A DNA stretch of 64,000 bases, from contig NZ_QUNH01000005.1 in assembly GCF_003387355.1 (NCBI RefSeq), forward strand, positions 21,464 to 85,463. Reading direction: 5' to 3'. A program made the translations under genes and the position numbers. The notes beneath the pieces are model-generated. The model saw nothing but the letters and a program-made list of their open reading frames with translations. It had not been told where the DNA came from and searched no databases. This document shows, one piece after another, positions 7,687-17,011 of the stretch (position 1 is its first letter; every line of letters begins with the position of its first letter). The stretch is from Winogradskyella sediminis (GTDB lineage Bacteria > Bacteroidota > Bacteroidia > Flavobacteriales > Flavobacteriaceae).

Positions 7687-8133
7687 ATGCATATTGCTTT
7701 TTGGATTTTAATATTTCTTTCTACATTCTTTATTATGGAGTTTAATGCGTGGTTTACGCACAAGTATATTATGCATGGATTTCTATGGAGTTTACATAAA
7801 GATCATCACCATAAAGATCACGATAGTTGGTTTGAACGCAATGATGCTTTTTTTATATTTTACGCCATAGTTAGCATGACCTGTTTTTATCTTTGGAGTT
7901 ATGAAGACGTATGGTACACTCTTCCAATAGGTTTAGGGATTTTGGTTTATGGAGCTGCCTATTTTATTGTTCATGATATTTTTATCCACCAACGGTTTAA
8001 ATGGTTACGTAATATTGACAATAAATACGCCAGAGGATTGAGACGTGCTCATAAAATTCATCATAAACACTTAGGTAAAGACAAGGGTGAAAACTTCGGA
8101 ATGCTTATTGTGCCTTTAAAATATTTCAAATAA
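7687..8133 (+). CDS. crtZ: Beta-carotene 3-hydroxylase
   Basis: 148 residues, membrane di-iron hydroxylase. The histidine clusters are all there: H25xxxxH30, H37xxHHH (40-42), H96xxxxH101 and H122xxHH (125-126). Transmembrane segments at about 1-20 and 55-95. Adds the 3 and 3-prime hydroxyls of zeaxanthin to beta-carotene. Last gene of the operon; it ends one base from the convergent TlpA-like gene. The cyclase needed before this step is not in the operon but at 22223-23362. Confidence 0.93.
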   Translation: MHIAFWILIFLSTFFIMEFNAWFTHKYIMHGFLWSLHKDHHHKDHDSWFERNDAFFIFYAIVSMTCFYLWSYEDVWYTLPIGLGILVYGAAYFIVHDIFIHQRFKWLRNIDNKYARGLRRAHKIHHKHLGKDKGENFGMLIVPLKYFK

Positions 8134-8134
8134 A

Positions 8135-8713
8135 TTATTCCGACAGTAACACATTTAGTTGTTGTCTTACTGAATCACTATTCCAGTTTACAGCACCAGA
8201 CTTGTCCACAACGATTTCACTATTTTTATTTATAATAAAAGTCCTAGGAATAGCATTGACATTAAACTCAGAAGGAGGAGCATTTAAAAGTTGATGTACT
8301 TCAAAACTAAAACCATTCTTTGATTTAAATTGGTGAACTTTATTCATATCATCATTGGTAACAAAAAGAAACACAACCCGATCTTCATAATCATCATATA
8401 ACGCTTGAAGGCTTGGCATTTCTGCTATACAGGGCGGACACCAAGTAGCCCAAAAGTTAATAAATACAACTTTTCCTTTAGTGTCTTTAAATCTTAAAAC
8501 CGAATTTGTTTTATTGGATTTTAAAACCCAATCCGTTGATTGTATTGTGATTCTTTCGTCGGAATCAATAACTGAAGATGTATTAATATAACTTATCCCT
8601 TTATGAACCCATACTTGCATCGTCTTTCTCGTGTACGGAAAAATAAATGCGATAAGTATTGCAATACCTACGATATTGTAAATTCTGTATTTTTTATTTT
8701 GGGAAGTCGTCAT
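8135..8713 (-). CDS. TlpA-like membrane-anchored thioredoxin
   Basis: 192 residues from ATG at 8713. A longer frame from 8770 would run through a terminator hairpin and is rejected. Signal anchor at 11-28 (IYNIVGIAILIAFIFPY), then a thioredoxin fold with active site W91-C92-P-P-C95 and the cis-Pro loop NAIPRTF. Periplasmic disulfide reductase or thiol transfer role; the partner is unknown. It lies directly downstream of the RskA-like lipoprotein gene, separated by a terminator. Confidence 0.85.
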   Translation of the reverse strand: MTTSQNKKYRIYNIVGIAILIAFIFPYTRKTMQVWVHKGISYINTSSVIDSDERITIQSTDWVLKSNKTNSVLRFKDTKGKVVFINFWATWCPPCIAEMPSLQALYDDYEDRVVFLFVTNDDMNKVHQFKSKNGFSFEVHQLLNAPPSEFNVNAIPRTFIINKNSEIVVDKSGAVNWNSDSVRQQLNVLLSE

Positions 8714-8727
8714 AAGCGCAATATAAA

Positions 8728-8759
8728 GAAGCGTAACACCAAAATTAGCGTTACGCTTC
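8728..8759 (-). terminator. Terminator of the RskA-like lipoprotein gene
   Basis: Perfect 10-base arms GAAGCGTAAC / GTTACGCTTC with a 12-base loop, followed on the - strand by a short T-rich tail. It lies 15 bases upstream of the TlpA-like ATG and helps fix that start. Confidence 0.6.
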
Positions 8760-8783
8760 AAATCTAACAAATATGAACCTCTT

Positions 8784-9662
8784 TTAATTTCTTATTACGG
8801 TACCTGATACTACAGAAATTGGACCTGAACCCATAGTAATAGCAGTATGTGTCATAGCATCATCAGGAACAACATGTGCTAATGGTTTTAAGGTAAAAGG
8901 TGCTGGGTCATTATCCGGACTCGGCTCTACAGAAATTACAATTGTAGCTCCTTTTAAATCCGTAGGAAACGTCATCCCTTCTGGTGCATTTTGTAAATAA
9001 TCTTCACCAGGATAGTTTGGACCATTTCCTGCATCACCTTTAAAAATTGATGTTGCGGCATTATCATCTGCCGTAGTAGGATCGAGAAAAGTTCCTGTAC
9101 TAATTGGTGTACCATCTAAAACAGCCCAGCCTTCATATATCCATCCATCTGCTAAGGTTGGTAAATTTAAACCTGCTACAGCACTTCCGGTAGAATTGTC
9201 TAAAAACCAAACTCCACTCTCTTCATTAGTGTCATCTGTATCTGTTGGAGTCGCTAAAATATAAGTTCCAGTGGATGCACCAAAATCAGCAACAATACTA
9301 TTGGAATTGACACTTGCTGTAGTTCCAGAAAAGTCACCTGCTAAAATCTTTGTAGCCGCTGGAGCAGGATCCGTATCTACTGCTGGCTCAATAGACAGTA
9401 CAAATGTATTAGCCGCTTCTAGCTGTGTACTGTTTACGGAAAAGGTTTGCGGAAAATCCACGCTACTAAATGTCCCAGTAGATACTGGAGACCCATCGAC
9501 AATAATCCATCCTTCATAAACAAAATCGTTCCCTAATGCTTCTAAACCATCAAGATTAAGGGTTAAATTTGAATTGGTAGGACTACTGTTATCGTCATCA
9601 CTACTGCATGAGCTGGCAATCATTCCTAATGCCAAAACTCCTAAAATCATTTTTTTCTTCAT
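8784..9662 (-). CDS. Lipoprotein with two tandem anti-sigma-K (RskA) C-terminal-like domains
   Basis: 292 residues. Lipoprotein signal with C19 followed by SSDDD. Two repeats are clear by eye: YEGWIIVDGSPVSTGTF (49-65) matches YEGWAVLDGTPISTGTF (176-192), and SIEPAVDTDPAP (90-101) matches SVEPSPDNDPAP near residue 250. This W-x-x-x-DGxPxSxGxF pattern is that of the periplasmic part of RskA-type anti-sigma factors (PF10099). There is no transmembrane or cytoplasmic sigma-binding part, so it is not an anti-sigma factor itself; the role is unknown. Next to a Crp/Fnr regulator gene with a palindrome in its promoter region. Confidence 0.7.
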   Translation of the reverse strand: MKKKMILGVLALGMIASSCSSDDDNSSPTNSNLTLNLDGLEALGNDFVYEGWIIVDGSPVSTGTFSSVDFPQTFSVNSTQLEAANTFVLSIEPAVDTDPAPAATKILAGDFSGTTASVNSNSIVADFGASTGTYILATPTDTDDTNEESGVWFLDNSTGSAVAGLNLPTLADGWIYEGWAVLDGTPISTGTFLDPTTADDNAATSIFKGDAGNGPNYPGEDYLQNAPEGMTFPTDLKGATIVISVEPSPDNDPAPFTLKPLAHVVPDDAMTHTAITMGSGPISVVSGTVIRN

Positions 9663-9687
9663 TGCAATTTAATTTTAAATTATAACT

Positions 9688-9695
9688 CAAAATTA
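9688..9695 (-). promoter_or_regulatory. Putative -7 element (TAATTTTG on the minus strand) of the RskA-like lipoprotein gene
   Basis: It matches TAnnTTTG 26 bases before the ATG. No -33 TTG is present at the right distance, as expected for an activator-dependent promoter. Confidence 0.5.
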
Positions 9696-9714
9696 TAGCA
9701 AATCCGTGTCATTA

Positions 9715-9734
9715 AATGTTAGCTAGCTAACATT
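9715..9734. promoter_or_regulatory. 20-bp perfect palindrome, candidate Crp/Fnr operator (TGTTA-N6-TAACA)
   Basis: The centre lies between 9724 and 9725. The spacing of the half-sites equals that of classical Crp/Fnr sites (TGTGA-N6-TCACA). It covers the end of the crp-like gene and lies about 30 bases upstream of the -7 box of the lipoprotein gene, which puts its centre near -40 from the expected start, the class II activator position. Confidence 0.6.
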
Positions 9735-10404
9735 AAGCCGATGTTTTTAAGATTCTTATCTCTTTTCTGTTAAAATCTAAGTAATTTTCTTCTTTAAGTT
9801 CATTGAGAAGAATATTTATGGTAGGTCTTGAAGTTCCAATTAGTGATGCAATATCCTTTTGTGTAAAAGGATGCTTTATAATCTGATCTCCTGTAGCCTG
9901 GCAGTCGCAACCATAATCTGCACAAAGCTCATCTAAAAACTCCTTTAAACGGGTTTTGGTATCTTTAAATAATAGTAACTGTAGCCTGCGTTCTAACTTT
10001 TTAAACTTAAAACCTATAAACTTATAAATCTTAAGACTAAAGCTTTGATTATCTCGCATAAGATTGTGCATTGTATCTACACTTATTGGGCAAATAGAGG
10101 TTATATCATCTATGGACTGTGCAAATTCATCGCGTTTTTCATCTCCTAATATTGCTTTTTCTCCAAACAATTCCCCTTTGGTTAAAATCGCTTTTACAAC
10201 CTCCTTACCATCATCGGTGCAATACCCAATTTTGACTTTTCCTTTTTCAATTAAATATACTTTATTGGCTGAGTCTGATTCGAAATAGATATAATCCTTC
10301 TTTTTATAGACACAAAAATTATGGCCTTTTGCATAAGTCTTAATTTTATGAGGACAAAGGACCTTAAAAAGGTCGACATCGTCAAAGAACCACAATGACT
10401 GCAT
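9733..10404 (-). CDS. Crp/Fnr-family transcriptional regulator
   Basis: 223 residues. Cyclic-nucleotide-type beta roll at about 25-115 (VYLIEKGKVKIGY, GELFGEKAIL), long dimer helix 117-160, winged helix with FTQKDIASLIGTSRPTINILL (180-200). Seven cysteines (17, 31, 62, 105, 161, 166, 168) are unusual for the family and hint at redox, metal or NO sensing, but they do not form the Fnr N-terminal cluster. A Crp-type palindrome lies just past its stop, upstream of the lipoprotein gene, which is the likely target. Confidence 0.85.
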   Translation of the reverse strand: MQSLWFFDDVDLFKVLCPHKIKTYAKGHNFCVYKKKDYIYFESDSANKVYLIEKGKVKIGYCTDDGKEVVKAILTKGELFGEKAILGDEKRDEFAQSIDDITSICPISVDTMHNLMRDNQSFSLKIYKFIGFKFKKLERRLQLLLFKDTKTRLKEFLDELCADYGCDCQATGDQIIKHPFTQKDIASLIGTSRPTINILLNELKEENYLDFNRKEIRILKTSA

Positions 10405-10463
10405 AGTGAGAAAAAAATTTGTTAGATTTTAAGATAGTCGAAATAAAGACCCAAAACTTACAT

Positions 10464-10496
10464 AAAAAAAGCTCTTGATTTCTCAAGAGCTTTTTT
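10464..10496 (-). terminator. Terminator of the aconitase gene at 10516
   Basis: Stem AAAAAAGCTCTTGA / TCAAGAGCTTTTTT with a 4-base loop; A and T runs on both sides. Confidence 0.85.
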
Positions 10497-10515
10497 AGTA
10501 AATGTTTATACTTTT

Positions 10516-12786
10516 TTAAGCATTATTCTCCTTTTTAATTAAATTTAAAGCAGAACCTTCATTATACCATTTTATTTGTGCGTCGTTATAACTATGATTA
10601 AGAGCGATAACATCTTTACTTCCATCAGCATGAACAACTTCTACGTGTAGCTGCTTATCGGGAGCAAACTCATTCAAGTCAGTAAAGTTGAAAGTGTCAT
10701 CTTCTTGTATTAAGTCGTAATCGGCTTCATTAGCAAAAGTTAAACCTAACATACCTTGTTTCTTAAGGTTTGTTTCATGAATACGTGCAAAAGATTTAAC
10801 TATCACTGCAGCCACACCTAGATGTCTTGGTTGCATAGCTGCGTGTTCTCTAGAAGACCCTTCACCATAATTATGATCACCAACTACAATAGATTTAATG
10901 CCAGCTTTTTTATATGCCCTTGCTGTATCTGGAACACCACCATACTCTCCAGTTAACTGATTTTTTACAAAATTCGTTTTCTTACCAAAAGCATTCACAG
11001 CACCAATTAAAGTATTATTTGAAATATTATCTAAATGACCTCTAAACCTTAACCATGGTCCAGCCATAGATATATGGTCTGTAGTACATTTTCCAAAAGC
11101 TTTAATTAATAATTTCGCTCCTGTGATAGAATCTCCTAATGGTATAAATGGTTCTAATAATTCTATACGTTCTGATGTAGGACTTACTTTTACTTCCACT
11201 CCACTTCCATCAGCAAGAGGTGCTAAGTATCCATTTTCCTTTACTTCAAAACCTTTAGGAGGTAATTCCCATCCTGTTGGTTCATCGAACATCACTTCTT
11301 CCCCATTTTCATTAATAAGTTTATCGGTCATAGGATTAAAGTCTAAACGACCTGCAACCGCAATAGCTGCCGTTAATTCTGGAGATGCTACAAACGCATG
11401 TGTATTTGGATTTCCATCTGCGCGTTTAGCGAAGTTTCTGTTAAACGAATGTACAATGCTGTTTTTAGGAGCATTCTTAGGGTCTTTGTACCTTGCCCAT
11501 TGTCCAATACATGGCCCACAAGCGTTGGTAAAAATTTTAGCATCTAGTTTCTCAAAAATCCCCAGGATACCGTCGCGTTCTGCCGTGTAACGTACTTGTT
11601 CTGAGCCAGGGTTAATTCCTAAATCCGCTTTTATTTTCAAACCTTTATCTAGGGCCTGTTGAGCAATGGATGATGCCCTCGATAAATCTTCATAAGATGA
11701 ATTAGTACACGACCCAATTAAACCCCATTCTACTTGCAGTGGCCATTCGTTAGCTGTTGCTTTTTCAGTCATAGAACTTCCAACTTCTGTAGATAAATCT
11801 GGCGTAAACGGTCCATTTAATAATGGTCCTAATTCAGAAAGGTTAATTTCTATCACTTGATCAAAATACTGTTCTGGATTTGCATAAACATCTTCATCAG
11901 CGGTTAAATATGGTCTAATCGCGTTTGCTGCATCTGCAACATCTGCTCTATCTGTTGCTCTTAAATAGCGTTCCATGGAATCATCGTATCCAAATGTTGA
12001 TGTCGTAGCTCCTATCTCTGCACCCATATTACAAATGGTACCCTTACCTGTACATGACATAGAGGTCGCTCCAGGACCAAAATATTCTACAATAGCACCT
12101 GTACCACCTTTTACGGTAAGAATCTCTGCTACTTTTAAGATAACATCTTTAGGTGCTGTCCAACCAGACAAAGTACCTGTTAATTTAACTCCGATTAATT
12201 TTGGGAATTTAAGCTCCCAAGCCATACCTGCCATAACATCAACAGCATCAGCTCCTCCAACTCCAATGGCCACCATACCTAGTCCACCTGCATTAACAGT
12301 GTGAGAATCTGTACCAATCATCATTCCACCAGGAAAAGCGTAATTTTCGAGTACAACTTGATGAATAATTCCTGCACCTGGTTTCCAGAAGCCTATCCCA
12401 TATTTATTAGAAACTGACTCTAAGAAATTAAACACTTCACTACTCGTTTCGTTGGCATGTTTTAAATCTGTACTTGCACCATCTTTAGCTTGAATTAAGT
12501 GATCACAATGTACCGTAGTAGGCACAGCTACTTTTGGCTTACCTGCTTGCATAAATTGCAAAAGCGCCATTTGAGCCGTTGCATCCTGACAAGCAACCCG
12601 GTCTGGAGCAAAATCTACATAATCCTTTCCTCTAGTAAAAGCCTTATTTGGTTCTCCATCCCAAAGATGAGCGTATAATATTTTTTCAGAAAGTGTTAAC
12701 GGCTTACCCACTATTTTCCTCGCTGCATCAACGCGCTCAGTCATTTTAGAGTAAACGTCCTTAATCATATCAATATCAAATGCCAT
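10516..12786 (-). CDS. acnA: Aconitate hydratase, mitochondrial type
   Basis: 756 residues. Interconverts citrate and isocitrate with a 4Fe-4S cluster. Cluster cysteines are in [11 protein letters not shown] and [10 protein letters not shown]; the swivel-domain substrate loop [12 protein letters not shown] is intact. The start ([13 protein letters not shown]) and length fit the mitochondrial-type family found in Bacteroidetes rather than the 890-residue E. coli AcnA, so the symbol is approximate. It lies downstream of acnB in the same direction, but a terminator separates them. Confidence 0.93.
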   Translation of the reverse strand: MAFDIDMIKDVYSKMTERVDAARKIVGKPLTLSEKILYAHLWDGEPNKAFTRGKDYVDFAPDRVACQDATAQMALLQFMQAGKPKVAVPTTVHCDHLIQAKDGASTDLKHANETSSEVFNFLESVSNKYGIGFWKPGAGIIHQVVLENYAFPGGMMIGTDSHTVNAGGLGMVAIGVGGADAVDVMAGMAWELKFPKLIGVKLTGTLSGWTAPKDVILKVAEILTVKGGTGAIVEYFGPGATSMSCTGKGTICNMGAEIGATTSTFGYDDSMERYLRATDRADVADAANAIRPYLTADEDVYANPEQYFDQVIEINLSELGPLLNGPFTPDLSTEVGSSMTEKATANEWPLQVEWGLIGSCTNSSYEDLSRASSIAQQALDKGLKIKADLGINPGSEQVRYTAERDGILGIFEKLDAKIFTNACGPCIGQWARYKDPKNAPKNSIVHSFNRNFAKRADGNPNTHAFVASPELTAAIAVAGRLDFNPMTDKLINENGEEVMFDEPTGWELPPKGFEVKENGYLAPLADGSGVEVKVSPTSERIELLEPFIPLGDSITGAKLLIKAFGKCTTDHISMAGPWLRFRGHLDNISNNTLIGAVNAFGKKTNFVKNQLTGEYGGVPDTARAYKKAGIKSIVVGDHNYGEGSSREHAAMQPRHLGVAAVIVKSFARIHETNLKKQGMLGLTFANEADYDLIQEDDTFNFTDLNEFAPDKQLHVEVVHADGSKDVIALNHSYNDAQIKWYNEGSALNLIKKENNA

Positions 12787-12912
12787 AGTCTTTAATTTTT
12801 TATAAATTTAATTCCACTAATATACAAAATGCAAAAGGACTTTAAAAAGGTCTCTTATATATAAATATTGATAGTGATATAAGTTTTCTCTATGCTTCTA
12901 TTTCTCTGAAAT

Positions 12913-12943
12913 AAAAAAGCCCGAATCTGAGATTCGAGCTTTT
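12913..12943 (-). terminator. Terminator of acnB
   Basis: Stem AAAAGC-CGAATCT / GATTCG-GCTTTT with one internal mismatch and a T run on the minus strand. Confidence 0.75.
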
Positions 12944-12963
12944 AGTTATAAAGTCTTAATTAA

Positions 12964-15738
12964 TTATCTAACTAATTGTTTTGTTGAAGGTTTAAACTTT
13001 GTCAACACAATACCATCTACAGCAGCTTCATATTCTGCTAAGGTTGGTGTTCTACCTAAAATTGTAGATAATACCACTACAGGTGTTGATGATAATAGAG
13101 ACTCACCTTTTTTATCACCAGCATCTTTAACGACTCTTCCTTGGAATAATCGTGTTGAGGTTGCCATAACAGTATCACCAGGCTCCGCTTTTTCTTGGTT
13201 ACCCATACAAAGGTTACAGCCAGGACGTTCTAAATACAGCATGTTTTCATATTTAGTACGTGCTAAACCTTTTGGTGCACTATCATCAAATTCAAACCCA
13301 GAATATTTTTGTAATACTTCCCAGTCTCCTTCTTCTTTTAGTTCATCGACAATGTTATATGTTGGTGGAGCCACAACTAAAGGAGCTTTAAATTCTACTT
13401 TTCCTTCTTGTGCTTCAATATTTTTTAGCATCTGTGCTAATATTTTCATATCTCCTTTATGAACCATACATGAACCCACAAAACCTAAATCGACTTGTTT
13501 AGTTCCTCCATAATAAGATAGAGGTCTAATATTATCGTGCGTATAACGTTTAGATACATCTTCGTTGTTCACATCTGGATCTGCAATCATTGGTTCGGCT
13601 ATCTCATCTAAATCGATAACAACTTCCGCATGATATTTAGCATTAGCATCAGGTCTTAAAGAAGGTTTTATACCTGTCTTTAACTCTGTTATTCTAGTTT
13701 CTGCTTTTTCTACAAGACCTTTAAGAACTTGTTTTTCATTATCCATACCTTTATCAATCATGATTTGGATACGACCTTTTGCAATCTCCAGAGATTCAAT
13801 CAAAGTTTCATCTTCTGAAATACAGATAGATGCCTTTGCTTTCATTTCGGCGGTCCAGTCTGTAAATGTAAAGGCTTCATCTGCAGTTAATGTTCCGATG
13901 TGTACTTCAATCACACGACCTTGGAAAACATTTTCACCGCCAAATTGCTTTAACATTTGTTGTTGTGTTGCATGTACGACATCACGGAAATCCATATAAG
14001 ATTTCATGTTACCCTTAAAGGTTACTTTAACAGACTCAGGAATTGGCATAGACGCTTCACCTGTAGCTAAAGCTAGTGCAACAGTACCAGAATCAGCTCC
14101 AAAGGCTACACCTTTGGACATACGTGTATGTGAATCTCCTCCAATAATGATGTCCCAATCACCAACTGTAATATCGTTTAATACTTTATGAATAACGTCT
14201 GTCATTGGAAAGTACTTTCCTTTTGGATCACGACCTGTAATTAACCCGAAGTCGTTCATAAAACGCATTAATCTTGGAATGTTAGCTTTAGATTTATCAT
14301 CCCAAACCGATGCTGTATGACAACCCGATTGGTACGCTCCATCTACTATAGGAGAAATTACCGTTGCAGCCATCATCTCTAATTCTTGAGATGTCATTAA
14401 TCCGGTAGTATCCTGAGATCCAACGATGTTAACTTCTGCACGTACATAAGAACCTGCATGTAATGTAGCACCTGAAGTCCCTACGGCATTTTTATTAAAT
14501 ATTTTTTCTACTGCTGTTAGGCCCTGACCTTCAATAGACACTTCTTTAGAAGGTGCATAAACTTGAGGTACGTCAATACCTAATACGTTACAAGCAAATG
14601 TTTGTAATTTTTTACCAAAAACAACAGCATAAGATCCACCTGCTTTCATAAACTCCATTTTCTGTGGTGTAAATGCCGCAGAAACATCTTTAAGCTCTTG
14701 GTCTCCGTTGTATAATTTTTTCTCTTTTGTATTTATAGTTAATACCGTACCTGTAGCAACGGAGTATACTTCTTTTAAAATTGGCTCACCATCTTCATCA
14801 ACAATAGTATTACCATTCTCATCCTTTTGTTGTACCCAGTTTTTAAGATCTAAACCAATACCTCCTGTAACTCCTACTGTAGTTAAGAAGATTGGTGCTA
14901 TTCCATTTGTCCCAGCAATAACGGGAGCAATATTAATAAATGGAACGTATGGACTAGAAGGAATACCTGTCCATAAAGCGACATTATTTACACCAGACAT
15001 TCTAGAAGATCCAACTCCCATAGTACCTTTTTCTGCAATTAGCATGACACGTTTATCTGGATGTGCTTCTTTTAATGCTAATAATTCCTTTTGCATTTCT
15101 TTATTATGCTCAAACATACACTGGCCATGTAACTCACGGTCTGACCTTGAGTGTGCATCACCACCTGGAGATAACAAATCGGTTGAGATATCGCCAACAC
15201 CAGCGATATAAGTTACCACCTTAATTTCTTCTTCAATCTCTGGTAACTTAGTAAAAAATTCTGCTTGAGCATAGCTCTCAATTAAATCTTTAGCTATTGG
15301 ATTACCTTCATTATAAGCCGCTTCAATACGCGATGTGTCCGCTTCGTATAAAAACACCTGAGTTTTTAAAACTTCGGCTGCTTGCTTTGCAATATCTATA
15401 TCGTCACCCAACGCCAGGTCTAATAGGACTTTTACAGAAGGTCCACCTTTCATGTGTGATAATTGTTCAAAAGCAAACGCTGGGGAAATTTCTTCTACAA
15501 TAGCCTCACCTAAGATAATCTCTTTTAAAAACTGAGCCTTAACACCAGCTGCACTCGTTGTTCCTGGTAAAACATTATAGATAAAAAAGTTAAGAGAATC
15601 TTCTCTATACTCATTGTCTACATCTTTAATCTGCTCAATTATTTTACTTAATAATTCAGCACCATCAATAGGTTGCGGATGAAGTCCTTGTGTTTTTCGT
15701 TCTTCTATCTGCTTTAGGTAATCTTGATAAATACTCAT
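12964..15738 (-). CDS. acnB: Aconitate hydratase B / 2-methylisocitrate dehydratase
   Basis: 924 residues. N-terminal HEAT-like helical domain (YQDYLKQIEERKTQGLHPQPID start), then the early swivel domain order typical of AcnB (GSSRMSGVNN near 240), and the Fe-S domain at the C-terminus with GFVGSCMVHKGDM and RPGCNLCMGNQ. Two non-homologous-order aconitases side by side suggest division of labour, for example stationary or oxidative conditions, or the methylcitrate cycle for AcnB. Well preserved throughout. Confidence 0.95.
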   Translation of the reverse strand: MSIYQDYLKQIEERKTQGLHPQPIDGAELLSKIIEQIKDVDNEYREDSLNFFIYNVLPGTTSAAGVKAQFLKEIILGEAIVEEISPAFAFEQLSHMKGGPSVKVLLDLALGDDIDIAKQAAEVLKTQVFLYEADTSRIEAAYNEGNPIAKDLIESYAQAEFFTKLPEIEEEIKVVTYIAGVGDISTDLLSPGGDAHSRSDRELHGQCMFEHNKEMQKELLALKEAHPDKRVMLIAEKGTMGVGSSRMSGVNNVALWTGIPSSPYVPFINIAPVIAGTNGIAPIFLTTVGVTGGIGLDLKNWVQQKDENGNTIVDEDGEPILKEVYSVATGTVLTINTKEKKLYNGDQELKDVSAAFTPQKMEFMKAGGSYAVVFGKKLQTFACNVLGIDVPQVYAPSKEVSIEGQGLTAVEKIFNKNAVGTSGATLHAGSYVRAEVNIVGSQDTTGLMTSQELEMMAATVISPIVDGAYQSGCHTASVWDDKSKANIPRLMRFMNDFGLITGRDPKGKYFPMTDVIHKVLNDITVGDWDIIIGGDSHTRMSKGVAFGADSGTVALALATGEASMPIPESVKVTFKGNMKSYMDFRDVVHATQQQMLKQFGGENVFQGRVIEVHIGTLTADEAFTFTDWTAEMKAKASICISEDETLIESLEIAKGRIQIMIDKGMDNEKQVLKGLVEKAETRITELKTGIKPSLRPDANAKYHAEVVIDLDEIAEPMIADPDVNNEDVSKRYTHDNIRPLSYYGGTKQVDLGFVGSCMVHKGDMKILAQMLKNIEAQEGKVEFKAPLVVAPPTYNIVDELKEEGDWEVLQKYSGFEFDDSAPKGLARTKYENMLYLERPGCNLCMGNQEKAEPGDTVMATSTRLFQGRVVKDAGDKKGESLLSSTPVVVLSTILGRTPTLAEYEAAVDGIVLTKFKPSTKQLVR

Positions 15739-16051
15739 GGAAGGATTGTTTAGTTCTATTTTTTTAATCTAAGGGATATAAAAAAATTACAGTCTTATTT
15801 TTTTTTGTTTAAAAGTTTTGCAAATTAATATAAAGATTTAAAAATACACTATACTAAAACATTATTATCATACTATTTTAGTATAGCGATATAAAATTTT
15901 GATATGCCTATTAAATTCCTAGAAGAATTGACCATATAGTTGACTATTTGTATAGTATACATACAGCATAACAACCATTATTTTATAGCATCAATGCTAC
16001 TTCTATAATCGGTTTGAAAAAAAAATATGTAGAAAGATGAAGTTAGAAGAG
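15739..16051. other. 313-bp intergenic region upstream of acnB and downstream of moxR
   Basis: Very AT-rich, no ORF worth calling. It holds a perfect 11-base inverted repeat (listed separately) and must contain the acnB promoter, but no exact TAnnTTTG was found on the minus strand. No terminator with a T run was seen for the moxR operon. Confidence 0.6.
15849..15886. repeat. Perfect inverted repeat CTATACTAAAA / TTTTAGTATAG
   Basis: 11-base arms, 16-base loop, no flanking T run. It could be an mRNA hairpin, an operator of a dimeric regulator upstream of acnB, or chance in AT-rich DNA. Confidence 0.5.
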
Positions 16052-17005
16052 TTAAAATAAACTTTGAATAATATTCTCATCACTAACTCCTTCGGCTTCG
16101 GCTTTGTAGTTTTTAATAATACGATGTCTTAAAATACCTGTTGCTACAGCCTGTACATCTTCTATATCTGGCGAGAATTTACCATGAGTTGCCGCATGGG
16201 TTTTAGCCGCTAATATTAAATTTTGAGAGGCTCGTGGTCCTGCTCCCCAATCTACAAACTCTTTAACGATTTCTGCTGCAGAATTTTCTTTGGGTCTAGT
16301 TTTAGAAACCATCGATACCGCGTATTCTATAACATTATCTGCTACAGGCATACGACGAATCACATTTTGGAAATCAATTATTTCTTGAGCAGAAAATAAA
16401 GCATTAACCGTCATTTTAACATCTGTAGTAGTGGCTTTTACCACATCTACTTCTTCTTGAAACGATGGATATTTTAAATTAATAGCAAACATAAAGCGAT
16501 CTAACTGCGCTTCTGGTAAAGGATATGTTCCTTCTTGCTCTATAGGGTTTTGAGTCGCCAATACAAAATAAGGTAAATCTAATTTATATTGATGTCCCGC
16601 TACAGTTACCGAACGTTCTTGCATTGCCTCTAATAAAGCAGCCTGTGTTTTAGGAGGTGTTCTGTTAATCTCATCAGCCAATATAATATTGGAGAAAATT
16701 GGCCCTTTTATAAATTTGAACTGTCTGTTTTCGTCTAATATTTCGCTTCCTAAAATATCACTTGGCATTAAATCTGGTGTAAACTGAATACGTTTAAAAT
16801 TGAGACCTAATGCTTGTGCAATGGTATTTACCATTAAGGTTTTTGCCAATCCTGGAACTCCGATTAATAAAGAATGACCACCAGAAAAAATAGAAATTAA
16901 TATTTGGTCTACAACATCATCTTGACCGATGATAACTTTGGCAACTTCTTGTTTTAGTGCAGCATATTTTTTTACAAAATTTTCAATTATTGCAACATCA
17001 GACAT
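16052..17005 (-). CDS. MoxR-family AAA+ ATPase
   Basis: 317 residues. ATG at 17005 is preferred over the TTG at 17011. Walker A GVPGLAKT, Walker B/sensor region DEINRTPPKTQAALLEAMQE, sensor ATQNPIEQEGTYPLPEAQLDRF. MoxR ATPases act as chaperones for assembly of protein complexes, often with DUF58 and VWA partners; no such partners are visible here. Instead it is the last gene of an operon of periplasmic prolyl isomerases, beginning right after the SurA-like stop codon. Confidence 0.92.
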   Translation of the reverse strand: MSDVAIIENFVKKYAALKQEVAKVIIGQDDVVDQILISIFSGGHSLLIGVPGLAKTLMVNTIAQALGLNFKRIQFTPDLMPSDILGSEILDENRQFKFIKGPIFSNIILADEINRTPPKTQAALLEAMQERSVTVAGHQYKLDLPYFVLATQNPIEQEGTYPLPEAQLDRFMFAINLKYPSFQEEVDVVKATTTDVKMTVNALFSAQEIIDFQNVIRRMPVADNVIEYAVSMVSKTRPKENSAAEIVKEFVDWGAGPRASQNLILAAKTHAATHGKFSPDIEDVQAVATGILRHRIIKNYKAEAEGVSDENIIQSLF

Positions 17006-17011
17006 ATTCAA

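Noticed and set aside
11123..12304. Long antisense frames inside the aconitase genes (also in 13241-15503)
   Set aside because: They mirror the codon pattern of well-conserved genes on the other strand and have low-complexity products.
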